5,976 nucleotides of DNA from Pseudomonadota bacterium (lineage in GTDB: Bacteria > Desulfobacterota > Desulfobacteria > Desulfobacterales > RPRI01), in the NCBI GenBank assembly GCA_018830925.1, contig JAHJRK010000417.1:1-5976 (forward strand), in the 5' to 3' direction. A model generated the notes under the pieces. It was given only the letters and a program-made list of their open reading frames with translations, did not search any database and had not been told where the DNA came from. Shown here in pieces: positions 1 to 5,669 of the stretch. The position numbers and the translations under genes were made by a program. Within the stretch, counting starts at the first letter, position 1; every line of letters begins with the position of its first letter.

Positions 1-2424
1 CGCAAGACCAAGTCCGCTTCCATCCTGTTTCGTTGTGTAAAACGGATCAAATATTTTCTGTAAATTATTTTGTGGTATTCCGACCCCTTCATCCCCTACT
101 GAAACCGACACATACTCGCCTTCCGGAAGAGACCCTATGCTGTTCCTGCTGTTTATAATCCTGTTTTTCACGGTAACAGCAATCGTGCCTCCGCCCGGCA
201 TAGCCTGCCGTGCATTTATTAAAAGATTTGTCAAAACCTGCAGAATCTGCCCGCGGTCTGCATTAACCGGTTTCAAGTTTTCTTCATAATAAGCATCATA
301 GGTTGAACTGCTCGATTTGCCGAGGGCCATGCTTGCCGCTTCTTCAATTACAGGCTGTATGGAAACTGTCTCTCTGAAAGGTTCTCCGCCCCGTGAAAAA
401 GTAAGAAGCTGTCTTGTAAGGCCGGTTGCGCCAAGTACTGCTGTCTCAGCTTTAGAAATATAATTCTCAATTGTTTCAGAGTCTTCCGGATAAAGCTTTG
501 CAAGATTTAAGTATCCCATTATGGCAGTCAAAATATTATTAAAATCATGCGCTATTCCACCAGCAAGCGTACCAAGAGCTTCCAGTTTTTCAGCGCGTAT
601 CATCTGGAATTCAAGCTTCTGCTGTTCCGTAACATCTCGCAGTATGCCCAGAAAGCCTTTTTTTTCACCGTTTTTTATTATAAGGGACATGTTCCCTTTA
701 ATCGTCAACTTCCGTTTGTCTTTGGTTATAATTTCATAGGTGCTCTCTTTTAACGGAATCTCGGTCTCATACAATTTATTTAATGTTTTGTAAATTTCTT
801 GGGCTCTCTCTTTATCAAAAACCGCCTTATAGTTTGTGCCGATAATTTCATCCCGTGAATAACCTGTAATCTCTTCCATCGCTCTGTTGCAGGATGTATA
901 GGTACCTTTAAGATCGCAGGTAAGTATCATGTCCATAGAGTTTTCAACTATCTCCCTGTATTTCTGTTCACTCTCTATGAGGGCTTTTTCCGCCATTTTG
1001 CGCACGGTTATATCCGCAACAATATGAACTGAACCGACTATATTTCCATCCTCATCGGTAAGCGGTGTTGTTATTATTTCAAAAAAAGCCGCCTTTTCCT
1101 TATCTTCAATTTCTTCACGGGTCGTCTGTTCCAAATCAAGAAATTCCTGATGGGGGCAGAGCGGAGTATTTTTTTTATGTATAACTTCGTAGCAGGGCCG
1201 TCCGATAATATCGGTGAATTGCATTTTAATAAGCTTTGCAGCAGCAAGGTTAAGACGTCTGATTTTGCTCTCTTTATCAACAATAAAAACAGCATCGGGA
1301 ATAGAATCAAAGGTAAGCTCCCATTCACGTCTTGCCGTTCGCAGGCCAGACATTGTCCTGTTTAAATTCAACGATATTTCATGAAAAGTTCTGTAAAGAT
1401 CACCGATCTCATCTTTGGTTGTTATTTCCTTACTCTTTTCATCAAGCGTTGCTTCACCAAGCTTCAGCGTTGCCTCACGGAGCTTTAAAATAGGATCCGT
1501 AATTCTTCTTATGACAATAATGCCGATCAGTGCGGATATCAGGGCTACCGATATTATAGAAAGAGCCGAACGGGTGAAAGCCTCCTTTATAGGAGCAAAT
1601 GCTTCGCTCTTAGGCTGCTGTGCCCCCAGGATCCAATCCGTGTTCGGAATCTGTCTCAATGAAAGGAGCATTGGAATTCCAAGCGAATTGACTGTTTCTC
1701 CGACTCCTTCAAAACCACCGATTGCCGAATCCAGTAATTTATTTGTCCCCGCTGGAATATCTCTTTTCAGTATTCTTTCTCCATCGGGATGAAGAATAAT
1801 CATTCTTGTTTTATCAATGATGTATATATATCCTGATTCTCCGATTTTTTCCTTTCGGATTCCGCCTAAAACATGGGGAGAAAGCAGCTGCATGGAGCAG
1901 CCCAGAATCCCGGCAACTTTATTGTTTCTATCTCTTAACAGGGCCGTCACTGTAACGACGGGCTGCCCTGTTCTTGCAGATATATAAGGTATCCCGACAA
2001 TTCCTTTTCCTTCATCCATGGTTCGTTTGAAATATTCTCTGAAAGCAAAAGACTTGCCTCTTGTCTCTGGATAATAAGGAGAGTCGCTCCAAAGCTCGCC
2101 TTTTTCATCGAGTAAAAACATTCCGTTTTCAAATTTGGGAAATATTCTGAGCATTGATTTTAGGAATTTTTCCGCTTCAGCCGATTTTTTTTTCTCAATG
2201 ACATCAACAGGAAGATTGAAAGCAATTGCCCTGGCGTCATTCAGGCTGTCGCTTAAAAGCATTGTCACTGATTTCGCGGTTGAATTTGAAATAGTTTCAA
2301 TGTTGGAATATATCGTTTTTCTGAGAGAGCTTTCCAGGAAACGGATAAAGAAGAGGCTTACTGTACCTACACAAATGGCTGATATTACAGCCATAAGAAG
2401 AGATGTCTTTGTTCTCAGCCGCAT
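1..2424 (-). CDS. Membrane-bound sensor histidine kinase, Cache-HAMP-PAS-PAS-HisKA-HATPase (C-terminus off window)
   Basis: An open minus-strand frame of 808 codons runs off the left edge. Residues 9-29 form a first membrane segment, about 35-280 a periplasmic region resembling a double-Cache sensor (for example the YFKRTMDEGKG and SARTGQPVV stretches), and about 285-304 a second membrane segment. A HAMP linker follows to about 360, then PAS domains at about 366-478 and 484-605. The kinase core has the phospho-acceptor H626 in GGIAHDFNN, the N box NLLINA with N737, the G1 box DEGVGI from D778, the F box FDPFYTTK, and the G2 box GSGLGL at the edge. Every catalytic box that lies in the window is intact. 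The ATG at 2424 is the only good start: an in-frame TAA lies about 20 codons upstream and a weak GGGGA sits 8 nt before the ATG. The HxxxDFNN type is common among NtrB-like PAS kinases of sulfate reducers (family knowledge). Ligand and partner regulator cannot be named. About 50 residues, or a fused receiver domain, may be missing. Confidence 0.93.
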   Translation of the reverse strand, partial: MRLRTKTSLLMAVISAICVGTVSLFFIRFLESSLRKTIYSNIETISNSTAKSVTMLLSDSLNDARAIAFNLPVDVIEKKKSAEAEKFLKSMLRIFPKFENGMFLLDEKGELWSDSPYYPETRGKSFAFREYFKRTMDEGKGIVGIPYISARTGQPVVTVTALLRDRNNKVAGILGCSMQLLSPHVLGGIRKEKIGESGYIYIIDKTRMIILHPDGERILKRDIPAGTNKLLDSAIGGFEGVGETVNSLGIPMLLSLRQIPNTDWILGAQQPKSEAFAPIKEAFTRSALSIISVALISALIGIIVIRRITDPILKLREATLKLGEATLDEKSKEITTKDEIGDLYRTFHEISLNLNRTMSGLRTARREWELTFDSIPDAVFIVDKESKIRRLNLAAAKLIKMQFTDIIGRPCYEVIHKKNTPLCPHQEFLDLEQTTREEIEDKEKAAFFEIITTPLTDEDGNIVGSVHIVADITVRKMAEKALIESEQKYREIVENSMDMILTCDLKGTYTSCNRAMEEITGYSRDEIIGTNYKAVFDKERAQEIYKTLNKLYETEIPLKESTYEIITKDKRKLTIKGNMSLIIKNGEKKGFLGILRDVTEQQKLEFQMIRAEKLEALGTLAGGIAHDFNNILTAIMGYLNLAKLYPEDSETIENYISKAETAVLGATGLTRQLLTFSRGGEPFRETVSIQPVIEEAASMALGKSSSSTYDAYYEENLKPVNADRGQILQVLTNLLINARQAMPGGGTIAVTVKNRIINSRNSIGSLPEGEYVSVSVGDEGVGIPQNNLQKIFDPFYTTKQDGSGLGLA

Positions 2425-2432
2425 TATAATCG

Positions 2433-2509
2433 TCCCCGGTTTCCGGTTTGTGCTTCTGTACCTTTGCCTCTTGCCTTACTCTTCACCGTTCACTATTCAC
2501 TGTGTACTA
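2433..2509. repeat. Degenerate 7-bp periodic tandem repeat spanning the purN 3' end and the gap to the kinase gene
   Basis: Read on the plus strand in 7-bp steps, neighbouring units resemble each other. CCGGTTT occurs twice back to back at 2436-2449. CCTTTGC (2461) and CTCTTGC (2468) share 5 of 7 bases. TTCACCG (2482) and TTCACTA (2489) share 5 of 7, and TTCACTA and TTCACTG (2496) share 6 of 7. The middle units (2447-2460) are eroded. The array fills the whole space between the two minus-strand genes and also encodes the last purN codons, including its TAG stop. It resembles in style the short heptanucleotide intergenic repeats known in cyanobacteria; that is an analogy only. Confidence 0.6.
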
Positions 2510-3293
2510 TCTTAACCACCGTTCTTTTGACTTCTTTTCCGTCATCCCGCGCATAGGTCATCCTAACAGTCTTAAGGCGTTTTTGAGCAAAAAGCCGGAT
2601 GCATTCAGGATAAAGCTCCCATTCGAGGGCAAGTCCCTTTTTTTTAATCGAATCTATTGTGTCGTCCGGTTCTATCGGAAATGCCTTTTGTCCGATTATG
2701 GGGCCGGAGTCTTCCCCGTAATCGATAAAATGAACCGTGCACCCTCCTATTTTTGCCCCGTACCGGAATGTGTCTCCGTACCCGTCAGTGCCCGGAAAAG
2801 CGGGCAGCAAGGCCGGATGGATGTTCATAATGCGTGGATTATCGGGATCGGTATTGATCCTGTCAATAAAATATGGAGTGAGATTTCGCATGAAACCTGC
2901 AAGGACAAGAAGATCAACGGGATAGAATTTCATCTTCTCAAGGAGCCCGGCTTCGGCAATCGCCCTGGTAATAATGAACTTTTTGATTTTTTGCCGGTCT
3001 GCGCCGGAATGAAAAAGAGAAAGCTTCGAACGAATATCTTCTTCATCAAAAGAGCCGGGCAGTCTGATCTTCCCCGGCTCTTTCCCGTATTTCCTTATAA
3101 TGGAAGAATAATCCACGACAAAGGTCGGAATGTTGTGTTTTGATGCTCTCCCGAGGCCCTTTGCATCCGGATTATCGGTTCCCACAAAAACCATTTCTCC
3201 GTCAATCTTTCCCGACTCGCAGGAATCTATGATCGCCTGCAGGTTTGTTCCTCCGCCTGATATAAGCGCACCTATCCGGATTTTATTCCCCAT
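2493..3293 (-). CDS. purN: Phosphoribosylglycinamide formyltransferase (GAR transformylase) with an internal insertion
   Basis: This enzyme transfers a formyl group from 10-formyltetrahydrofolate to glycinamide ribonucleotide, the third step of de novo purine synthesis in the cytoplasm. The 266-residue product has the N-terminal phosphate-binding SGGGTNLQ (12-19), LAGFMR (131-136), the catalytic NIHPALLP (157-164, with N157 and H159), and GEDSGP with D195. The spacing N157 to D195 equals N106 to D144 of the E. coli enzyme. E. coli PurN is 212 residues; here about 42 extra residues lie between positions 61 and 125, about 5 more near 147-152, and there is a charged C-terminal tail. The start at 3293 is preferred over an in-frame ATG at 3344 because a strong SD lies 7 nt upstream and the family homology begins there. 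The last codons lie inside the 7-bp repeat. The kinase gene follows 68 nt downstream on the same strand, so co-transcription is possible. Confidence 0.95.
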   Translation of the reverse strand: MGNKIRIGALISGGGTNLQAIIDSCESGKIDGEMVFVGTDNPDAKGLGRASKHNIPTFVVDYSSIIRKYGKEPGKIRLPGSFDEEDIRSKLSLFHSGADRQKIKKFIITRAIAEAGLLEKMKFYPVDLLVLAGFMRNLTPYFIDRINTDPDNPRIMNIHPALLPAFPGTDGYGDTFRYGAKIGGCTVHFIDYGEDSGPIIGQKAFPIEPDDTIDSIKKKGLALEWELYPECIRLFAQKRLKTVRMTYARDDGKEVKRTVVKIVHSE

Positions 3294-3298
3294 AAAAG

Positions 3299-3306
3299 CA
3301 CCTCCG
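3299..3306 (-). promoter_or_regulatory. Strong ribosome binding site that fixes the purN start
   Basis: The minus strand reads CGGAGGTG, with the GGAGG core ending 7 nt before the ATG at 3293. It selects this start over the upstream in-frame ATG at 3344, which would add 17 residues not expected in the family. Confidence 0.85.
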
Positions 3307-3335
3307 TTTAAAAGATGGCCGGAACCGGTTTTAAA
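3307..3335 (-). promoter_or_regulatory. Possible leader hairpin touching the purN ribosome binding site
   Basis: TTTAAAA (3307-3313) and TTTTAAA (3329-3335) are perfect 7-bp inverted arms. The 15-nt interior contains two CCGG blocks (3319-3322 and 3325-3328). On the purN transcript the 3' arm ends exactly where the SD begins. The stem is AU-rich and therefore weak, so a function is uncertain. It could instead be a DNA operator. Confidence 0.35.
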
Positions 3336-3411
3336 AAGCTCCAAGACTAAAACAGTTTGAGAGATAATTATTGTACTTCAAGCAGAACACATGGTTTTTC
3401 AAAGCAAATTA

Positions 3412-3431
3412 ACAAAACGACCAGCTTTTGT
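3412..3431. repeat. Short inverted repeat in the purN-trxA divergent region
   Basis: ACAAAA (3412-3417) and TTTTGT (3426-3431) are perfect 6-bp arms around an 8-nt centre. No T-run supports a terminator. It could be an operator half-site pair in the divergent region, but arms of this length arise easily by chance in A+T-rich sequence. Confidence 0.2.
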
Positions 3432-3451
3432 CAATCGATCACTAACACTTG

Positions 3452-3480
3452 AAAATGACGGTGTCAAAATGACGGTGTTG
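3452..3480 (+). promoter_or_regulatory. Candidate operator: 13-bp direct repeat containing alternating TGAC/GTCA half-sites
   Basis: AAAATGACGGTGT occurs exactly twice, at 3452-3464 and 3466-3478, with a 14-bp period. Inside it, half-sites alternate at a 7-bp step: TGAC at 3456, GTCA at 3463, TGAC at 3470, and a diverged GTTG at 3477. The array ends on the first bases of the trxA -35 box, so relative to the predicted start of transcription it covers about -61 to -33. That suits an activator or repressor that contacts RNA polymerase. The binding protein is unknown. This placement and regularity are visible directly; a regulatory role is inference. Confidence 0.5.
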
Positions 3481-3506
3481 ACAATATCGAAGCTAATCAC
3501 TATAAT
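3478..3506 (+). promoter_or_regulatory. Consensus sigma-70 promoter of the trxA-trxB-bamD operon
   Basis: The -35 hexamer TTGACA (3478-3483) and the -10 hexamer TATAAT (3501-3506) are both perfect and are separated by the optimal 17 nt. Transcription would begin near 3513, giving a leader of about 35 nt before the trxA ATG. This is a strong housekeeping-type promoter, consistent with high thioredoxin demand. Confidence 0.85.
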
Positions 3507-3547
3507 CCGCGATAATAAATATTTCTTTACAGGAAAGGAAAAGTATC

Positions 3548-3874
3548 ATGTCTGAAGGAATTCTTGAAGTAAGTGACAGTAATTTTGATGCGGAAGTTAT
3601 GCAATCTGAAAAACCGGTGATGGTCGATTTCTGGGCTCCGTGGTGCGGCCCGTGCAAGGCCATTGGTCCCATAGTTGAAGAGCTTGCAGGCGAATTCGGA
3701 GATAGAGTCAAATTTACGAAATGTAATGTAGATGACAATCCTGTTTCCCCCGGAAAATTTGGAATAAAGGCAATCCCCACCCTTATTTTCTTCAAACAAG
3801 GAAAGATTGTTGATCAGATTACCGGAATGGTCGCCAAAGCCAAACTCGAAAAATCAATAAACAGCGTCCTCTGA
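3548..3874 (+). CDS. trxA: Thioredoxin
   Basis: This small cytoplasmic dithiol protein reduces protein disulfides and is recycled by thioredoxin reductase. The 108-residue product (E. coli TrxA is 109) has the classic active site WCGPC (32-36, with C33 and C36), the buried D27 in the preceding strand, the cis-proline P77 in IPTL, and a late G93. An extra cysteine, C59, lies in the KCNVDDNP stretch outside the active site. The ATG at 3548 has AAAGGA 8 nt upstream, and a perfect sigma-70 promoter lies about 40 nt upstream. trxB follows after 14 nt, so the two redox partners are co-transcribed. The fold, length and motif leave little doubt about identity. Which substrates it serves (for example ribonucleotide reductase or sulfur metabolism enzymes) cannot be told from here. 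Confidence 0.97.
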   Translation: MSEGILEVSDSNFDAEVMQSEKPVMVDFWAPWCGPCKAIGPIVEELAGEFGDRVKFTKCNVDDNPVSPGKFGIKAIPTLIFFKQGKIVDQITGMVAKAKLEKSINSVL

Positions 3875-3888
3875 TAAAATCTATTACC

Positions 3889-4818
3889 ATGGAAAATGCT
3901 GACTACGATCTCGTGATAATCGGAGGAGGGCCTGCCGGGCTTACTGCCGGAATCTATGCTGCCCGTGCTAGATTGAATGTCATCCTCTTTGAAAAACTTG
4001 TGCCCGGCGGCCAGATATTGGTTACCGACTGGATTGAGAATTATCCCGGGTTTCCGGACGGAATAAGCGGATCGGATCTGGTTGAAAATATGACGAAGCA
4101 GGCAAAGCGGCTTGGCCTCAAAATTGAAAGCAACGAGGTCGTTTCTCTCGATCTCTCCGGAAAGGTCAAAAAAATAATCTTAGACAACGGGACAGTTACG
4201 GCAAACGCAATTATTCTTGCCACAGGAGCCCATCCGCAAAAGCTTGGTGTACCGGGGGAGGATGCTTTTTTCGGCAGGGGAATATCTTTCTGCGCCACCT
4301 GTGACGGTCCGTTTTTCAGGAATAAAACTGTCGCTGCTGTCGGAGGCGGAGATACTGCCGTGCAGGAAAGCTTATTTCTTACAAAGTTTGCCCGAAAAGT
4401 ATATCTGATTCACCGGCGAGATAAGCTTAGAGCAGCAAAAATACTGCAGGAACGCGCATTTGCAAACAACAAAATAGAATTTGTATGGAATTCCGTTGTA
4501 ACCCGTATCGAAGGCTCCGACGGTCTTGAAAAGATAGTTGTAAAGAATGTTAAAACAGGCGAAGAAAAGGAGCTTGCAGTTGACGGATGCTTTATCTGGG
4601 TTGGTATTCTGCCGAATACCGGTTTTCTCGGGAACTCAGTTAAGCTTGATGAATATGGATTCGTAATTGCCGGTCATAAAATGGAAACCTCCGTTCCCGG
4701 TGTTTTTGCGGCGGGTGACGGCCGCAATACTCCTTTGCGCCAGGTTGCAACTGCTGTAGGAGATGCTGCTATAGCCGCATTTTCAGCGGAACATTATATC
4801 GAAAGTCTGAAAAATTGA
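3889..4818 (+). CDS. trxB: Thioredoxin-disulfide reductase (NADPH, FAD)
   Basis: This low-molecular-weight flavoenzyme passes electrons from NADPH through FAD and a redox cysteine pair to thioredoxin. The 309-residue product shows the FAD-binding GGGPAG (12-17), the redox CATC (C135 and C138, followed by DG), the NADP-binding GGGDTA (152-157), the 2'-phosphate-binding HRRDKLRA (175-182), and the C-terminal FAD motif GVFAAGD (271-277) followed by RQVATAVGDA. All key residues are present and the length is typical of the family. No Shine-Dalgarno is visible in the 14 nt after trxA, which contain no GG pair, so expression probably depends on coupling to trxA translation. No better upstream start exists in frame. 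Its TGA overlaps the bamD TTG start. The HRR motif points to NADPH rather than ferredoxin or F420 as donor (family knowledge). Confidence 0.97.
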   Translation: MENADYDLVIIGGGPAGLTAGIYAARARLNVILFEKLVPGGQILVTDWIENYPGFPDGISGSDLVENMTKQAKRLGLKIESNEVVSLDLSGKVKKIILDNGTVTANAIILATGAHPQKLGVPGEDAFFGRGISFCATCDGPFFRNKTVAAVGGGDTAVQESLFLTKFARKVYLIHRRDKLRAAKILQERAFANNKIEFVWNSVVTRIEGSDGLEKIVVKNVKTGEEKELAVDGCFIWVGILPNTGFLGNSVKLDEYGFVIAGHKMETSVPGVFAAGDGRNTPLRQVATAVGDAAIAAFSAEHYIESLKN

Positions 4819-5495
4819 GAGCTAAACTAACCAGTATAATTTTGATTTTGTTTGTCGCATTGCTTGTATGCCAAGGCTGTGCATTATTTGCGGTCAAGGA
4901 AGATAAATATGCGCAGGAGCTTGCCGACGACGGCATGGAAGCTTACCGTGAAGGTGATTACACGGGAGCGATAGAATCCTTTGAGAAAATAAAGGACTGG
5001 TATCCTTTCAGCAAATATGCGACGCTTGCAGAGCTTAAAATAGCCGATTCCCACTACAAACTGAAAGCATATGGTGATGCGGTCGCCGCATACGAGGAAT
5101 TCGAGAATCTTCATCCTCTAAATGATGCAATCCCGTATGTGATTTTCCAGACGGGGTTATGTTATTTTGAACAGGTTGATACTCCTGACAGGGATCAGAC
5201 TACGGCGCGAAAAGCTCTTGATGCGTTCAACCGTCTTATCAAGCAGTTTCCGAAAGACATGTATGCACTGAAGGCCGGGGAATACACGAATATCTGCTAT
5301 AAAAGCCTCGCTGAATCGGAATTCGGAATCGGCCTTTATTATTATAAATCAAAATATTACAAGGCTGCTCTGAAACGCTTTAAGGCTGTTCTTACCGATT
5401 ATCCCGACGTAGGAGTCCATCAGAAGGCTATTCAATATATCGACCTGTGCGAAATGACTCTGTCAAAGCAGGATAAAAAAAGTGCTTTACACTGA
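4815..5495 (+). CDS. bamD: Outer membrane protein assembly lipoprotein BamD (YfiO family)
   Basis: BamD is the essential TPR lipoprotein of the BAM complex, which folds beta-barrel proteins into the outer membrane. The 226-residue product starts with K4, a hydrophobic stretch (6-18) and a lipobox ending G21-C22. The residue after C22 is Ala, not Asp, consistent with sorting to the outer membrane. An unusual Cys occupies the -3 lipobox position. TPR-like helices follow: EAYREGDYTGAIESFEKI (42-59), WYPF (62-65), HPLNDAIPYV (100-109), then VDTPDRDQTTAR (121-132), which parallels the VDRSDRD stretch of E. coli BamD, and DYPD (195-198). The start is a TTG sharing TTGA with the trxB stop. The next Met is residue 41, which would lose the signal peptide, so the TTG is right. 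No clear SD is seen; translational coupling to trxB is likely. E. coli BamD is about 245 residues. Confidence 0.9.
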   Translation: MRAKLTSIILILFVALLVCQGCALFAVKEDKYAQELADDGMEAYREGDYTGAIESFEKIKDWYPFSKYATLAELKIADSHYKLKAYGDAVAAYEEFENLHPLNDAIPYVIFQTGLCYFEQVDTPDRDQTTARKALDAFNRLIKQFPKDMYALKAGEYTNICYKSLAESEFGIGLYYYKSKYYKAALKRFKAVLTDYPDVGVHQKAIQYIDLCEMTLSKQDKKSALH

Positions 5496-5527
5496 ACAGG
5501 TTTTGGTGTATCAGCGCCTATCCTGTT
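5495..5527 (+). terminator. Possible intrinsic terminator after bamD
   Basis: AACAGG (5495-5500) pairs with CCTGTT (5522-5527). Inside, GGTG (5505-5508) can pair with CGCC (5515-5518) with one G-U, leaving a 6-nt loop. The stem runs straight into T residues (to 5529). It begins on the last base of the bamD stop codon. The internal bulges and short T-run make it a weak terminator candidate. It competes with the next hairpin for the CCTGT arm. Confidence 0.35.
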
Positions 5528-5546
5528 TTATGCCTGTGGACAGGAT
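5520..5546 (+). repeat. Inverted repeat competing with the post-bamD hairpin
   Basis: ATCCTGT (5520-5526) and ACAGGAT (5540-5546) are perfect 7-bp arms around a 13-nt loop. The left arm is shared with the hairpin at 5495-5527, so only one of the two can form at a time. A further CCTG/CAGG pair (5533-5536 and 5541-5544) with a TGGA loop overlaps the right arm. Confidence 0.45.
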
Positions 5547-5548
5547 CA

Positions 5549-5554
5549 TATAAT
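5549..5554 (+). promoter_or_regulatory. Possible -10 box for rpmB
   Basis: TATAAT is perfect, but the hexamers 16-18 nt upstream (such as TTTTAT at 5526 or TTTATG at 5527) are poor -35 matches. If used, the leader would be about 110 nt and would carry the whole inverted-repeat element. It could also be chance in an A+T-rich stretch. Confidence 0.3.
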
Positions 5555-5559
5555 TTATA

Positions 5560-5645
5560 AAGTTTGACTATCTCGTAAAAAGTCAAAATTCAGACGGCAA
5601 AGCAATAAGCTTCCGCCTCAGGTGGACAGAATGATTTTTTACGAG
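5560..5645. repeat. Palindromic element before rpmB: nested hairpin plus 14-bp terminal inverted repeat
   Basis: CTCGTAAAAAGTCA (5572-5585) and TGATTTTTTACGAG (5632-5645) are inverted copies with a single mismatch, which would be a G-U pair in RNA; the interior is 46 nt. The left arm overlaps a smaller hairpin, TTTGACT (5563-5569) with AGTCAAA (5581-5587), extendable to 9 of 10 positions (5560-5590). The interior has further small stems: AAGC/GCTT (5600-5612), and CCGCC/GGTGG (5613-5625) with one G-U. The right arm ends 24 nt before the rpmB start. The layout fits a short dispersed palindromic or MITE-like repeat, or an rpmB leader structure. The sequence alone does not decide between these. 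Confidence 0.6.
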
Positions 5646-5669
5646 CCGTCAGTTTCAAGGAGAAATATT

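Noticed and set aside
1415..1792. 125-codon plus-strand open frame
   Set aside because: It is antisense to the Cache and HAMP region of the kinase gene and reads as low-complexity Ser/Ile-rich sequence expected of a shadow frame.
2433..2509. CRISPR-like array
   Set aside because: Units are only 7 bp, contiguous and without spacers; no cas genes are present.
2135..2515. 126-codon plus-strand open frame
   Set aside because: It is antisense to the kinase N-terminus and crosses the heptad repeat, with no family resemblance.
2448..3143. 231-codon plus-strand open frame
   Set aside because: It lies antisense to purN, matches no family I recognise and has no convincing SD; purN on the other strand has clear catalytic motifs.
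3294..3344. Longer purN start at 3344 (17 extra residues)
   Set aside because: The downstream ATG has an excellent SD at 7 nt spacing and matches where the family begins; the longer form would translate through the leader hairpin and the SD.
3493..3799. Minus-strand open frames of 90-100 codons over trxA
   Set aside because: They are shadows of trxA in other frames without any recognisable motif.
5563..5592. TTGACT at 5564 as a -35 box for rpmB
   Set aside because: No acceptable -10 lies 16-18 nt downstream (AATTCA and neighbours are poor), and the hexamer is part of the hairpin arm.
5622..5669. Longer rpmB start at 5622 (16 extra residues)
   Set aside because: L28 proteins begin MSR.CE.CGK; AAGGAGA precedes the ATG at 5670, and the extension is encoded by the inverted-repeat element.
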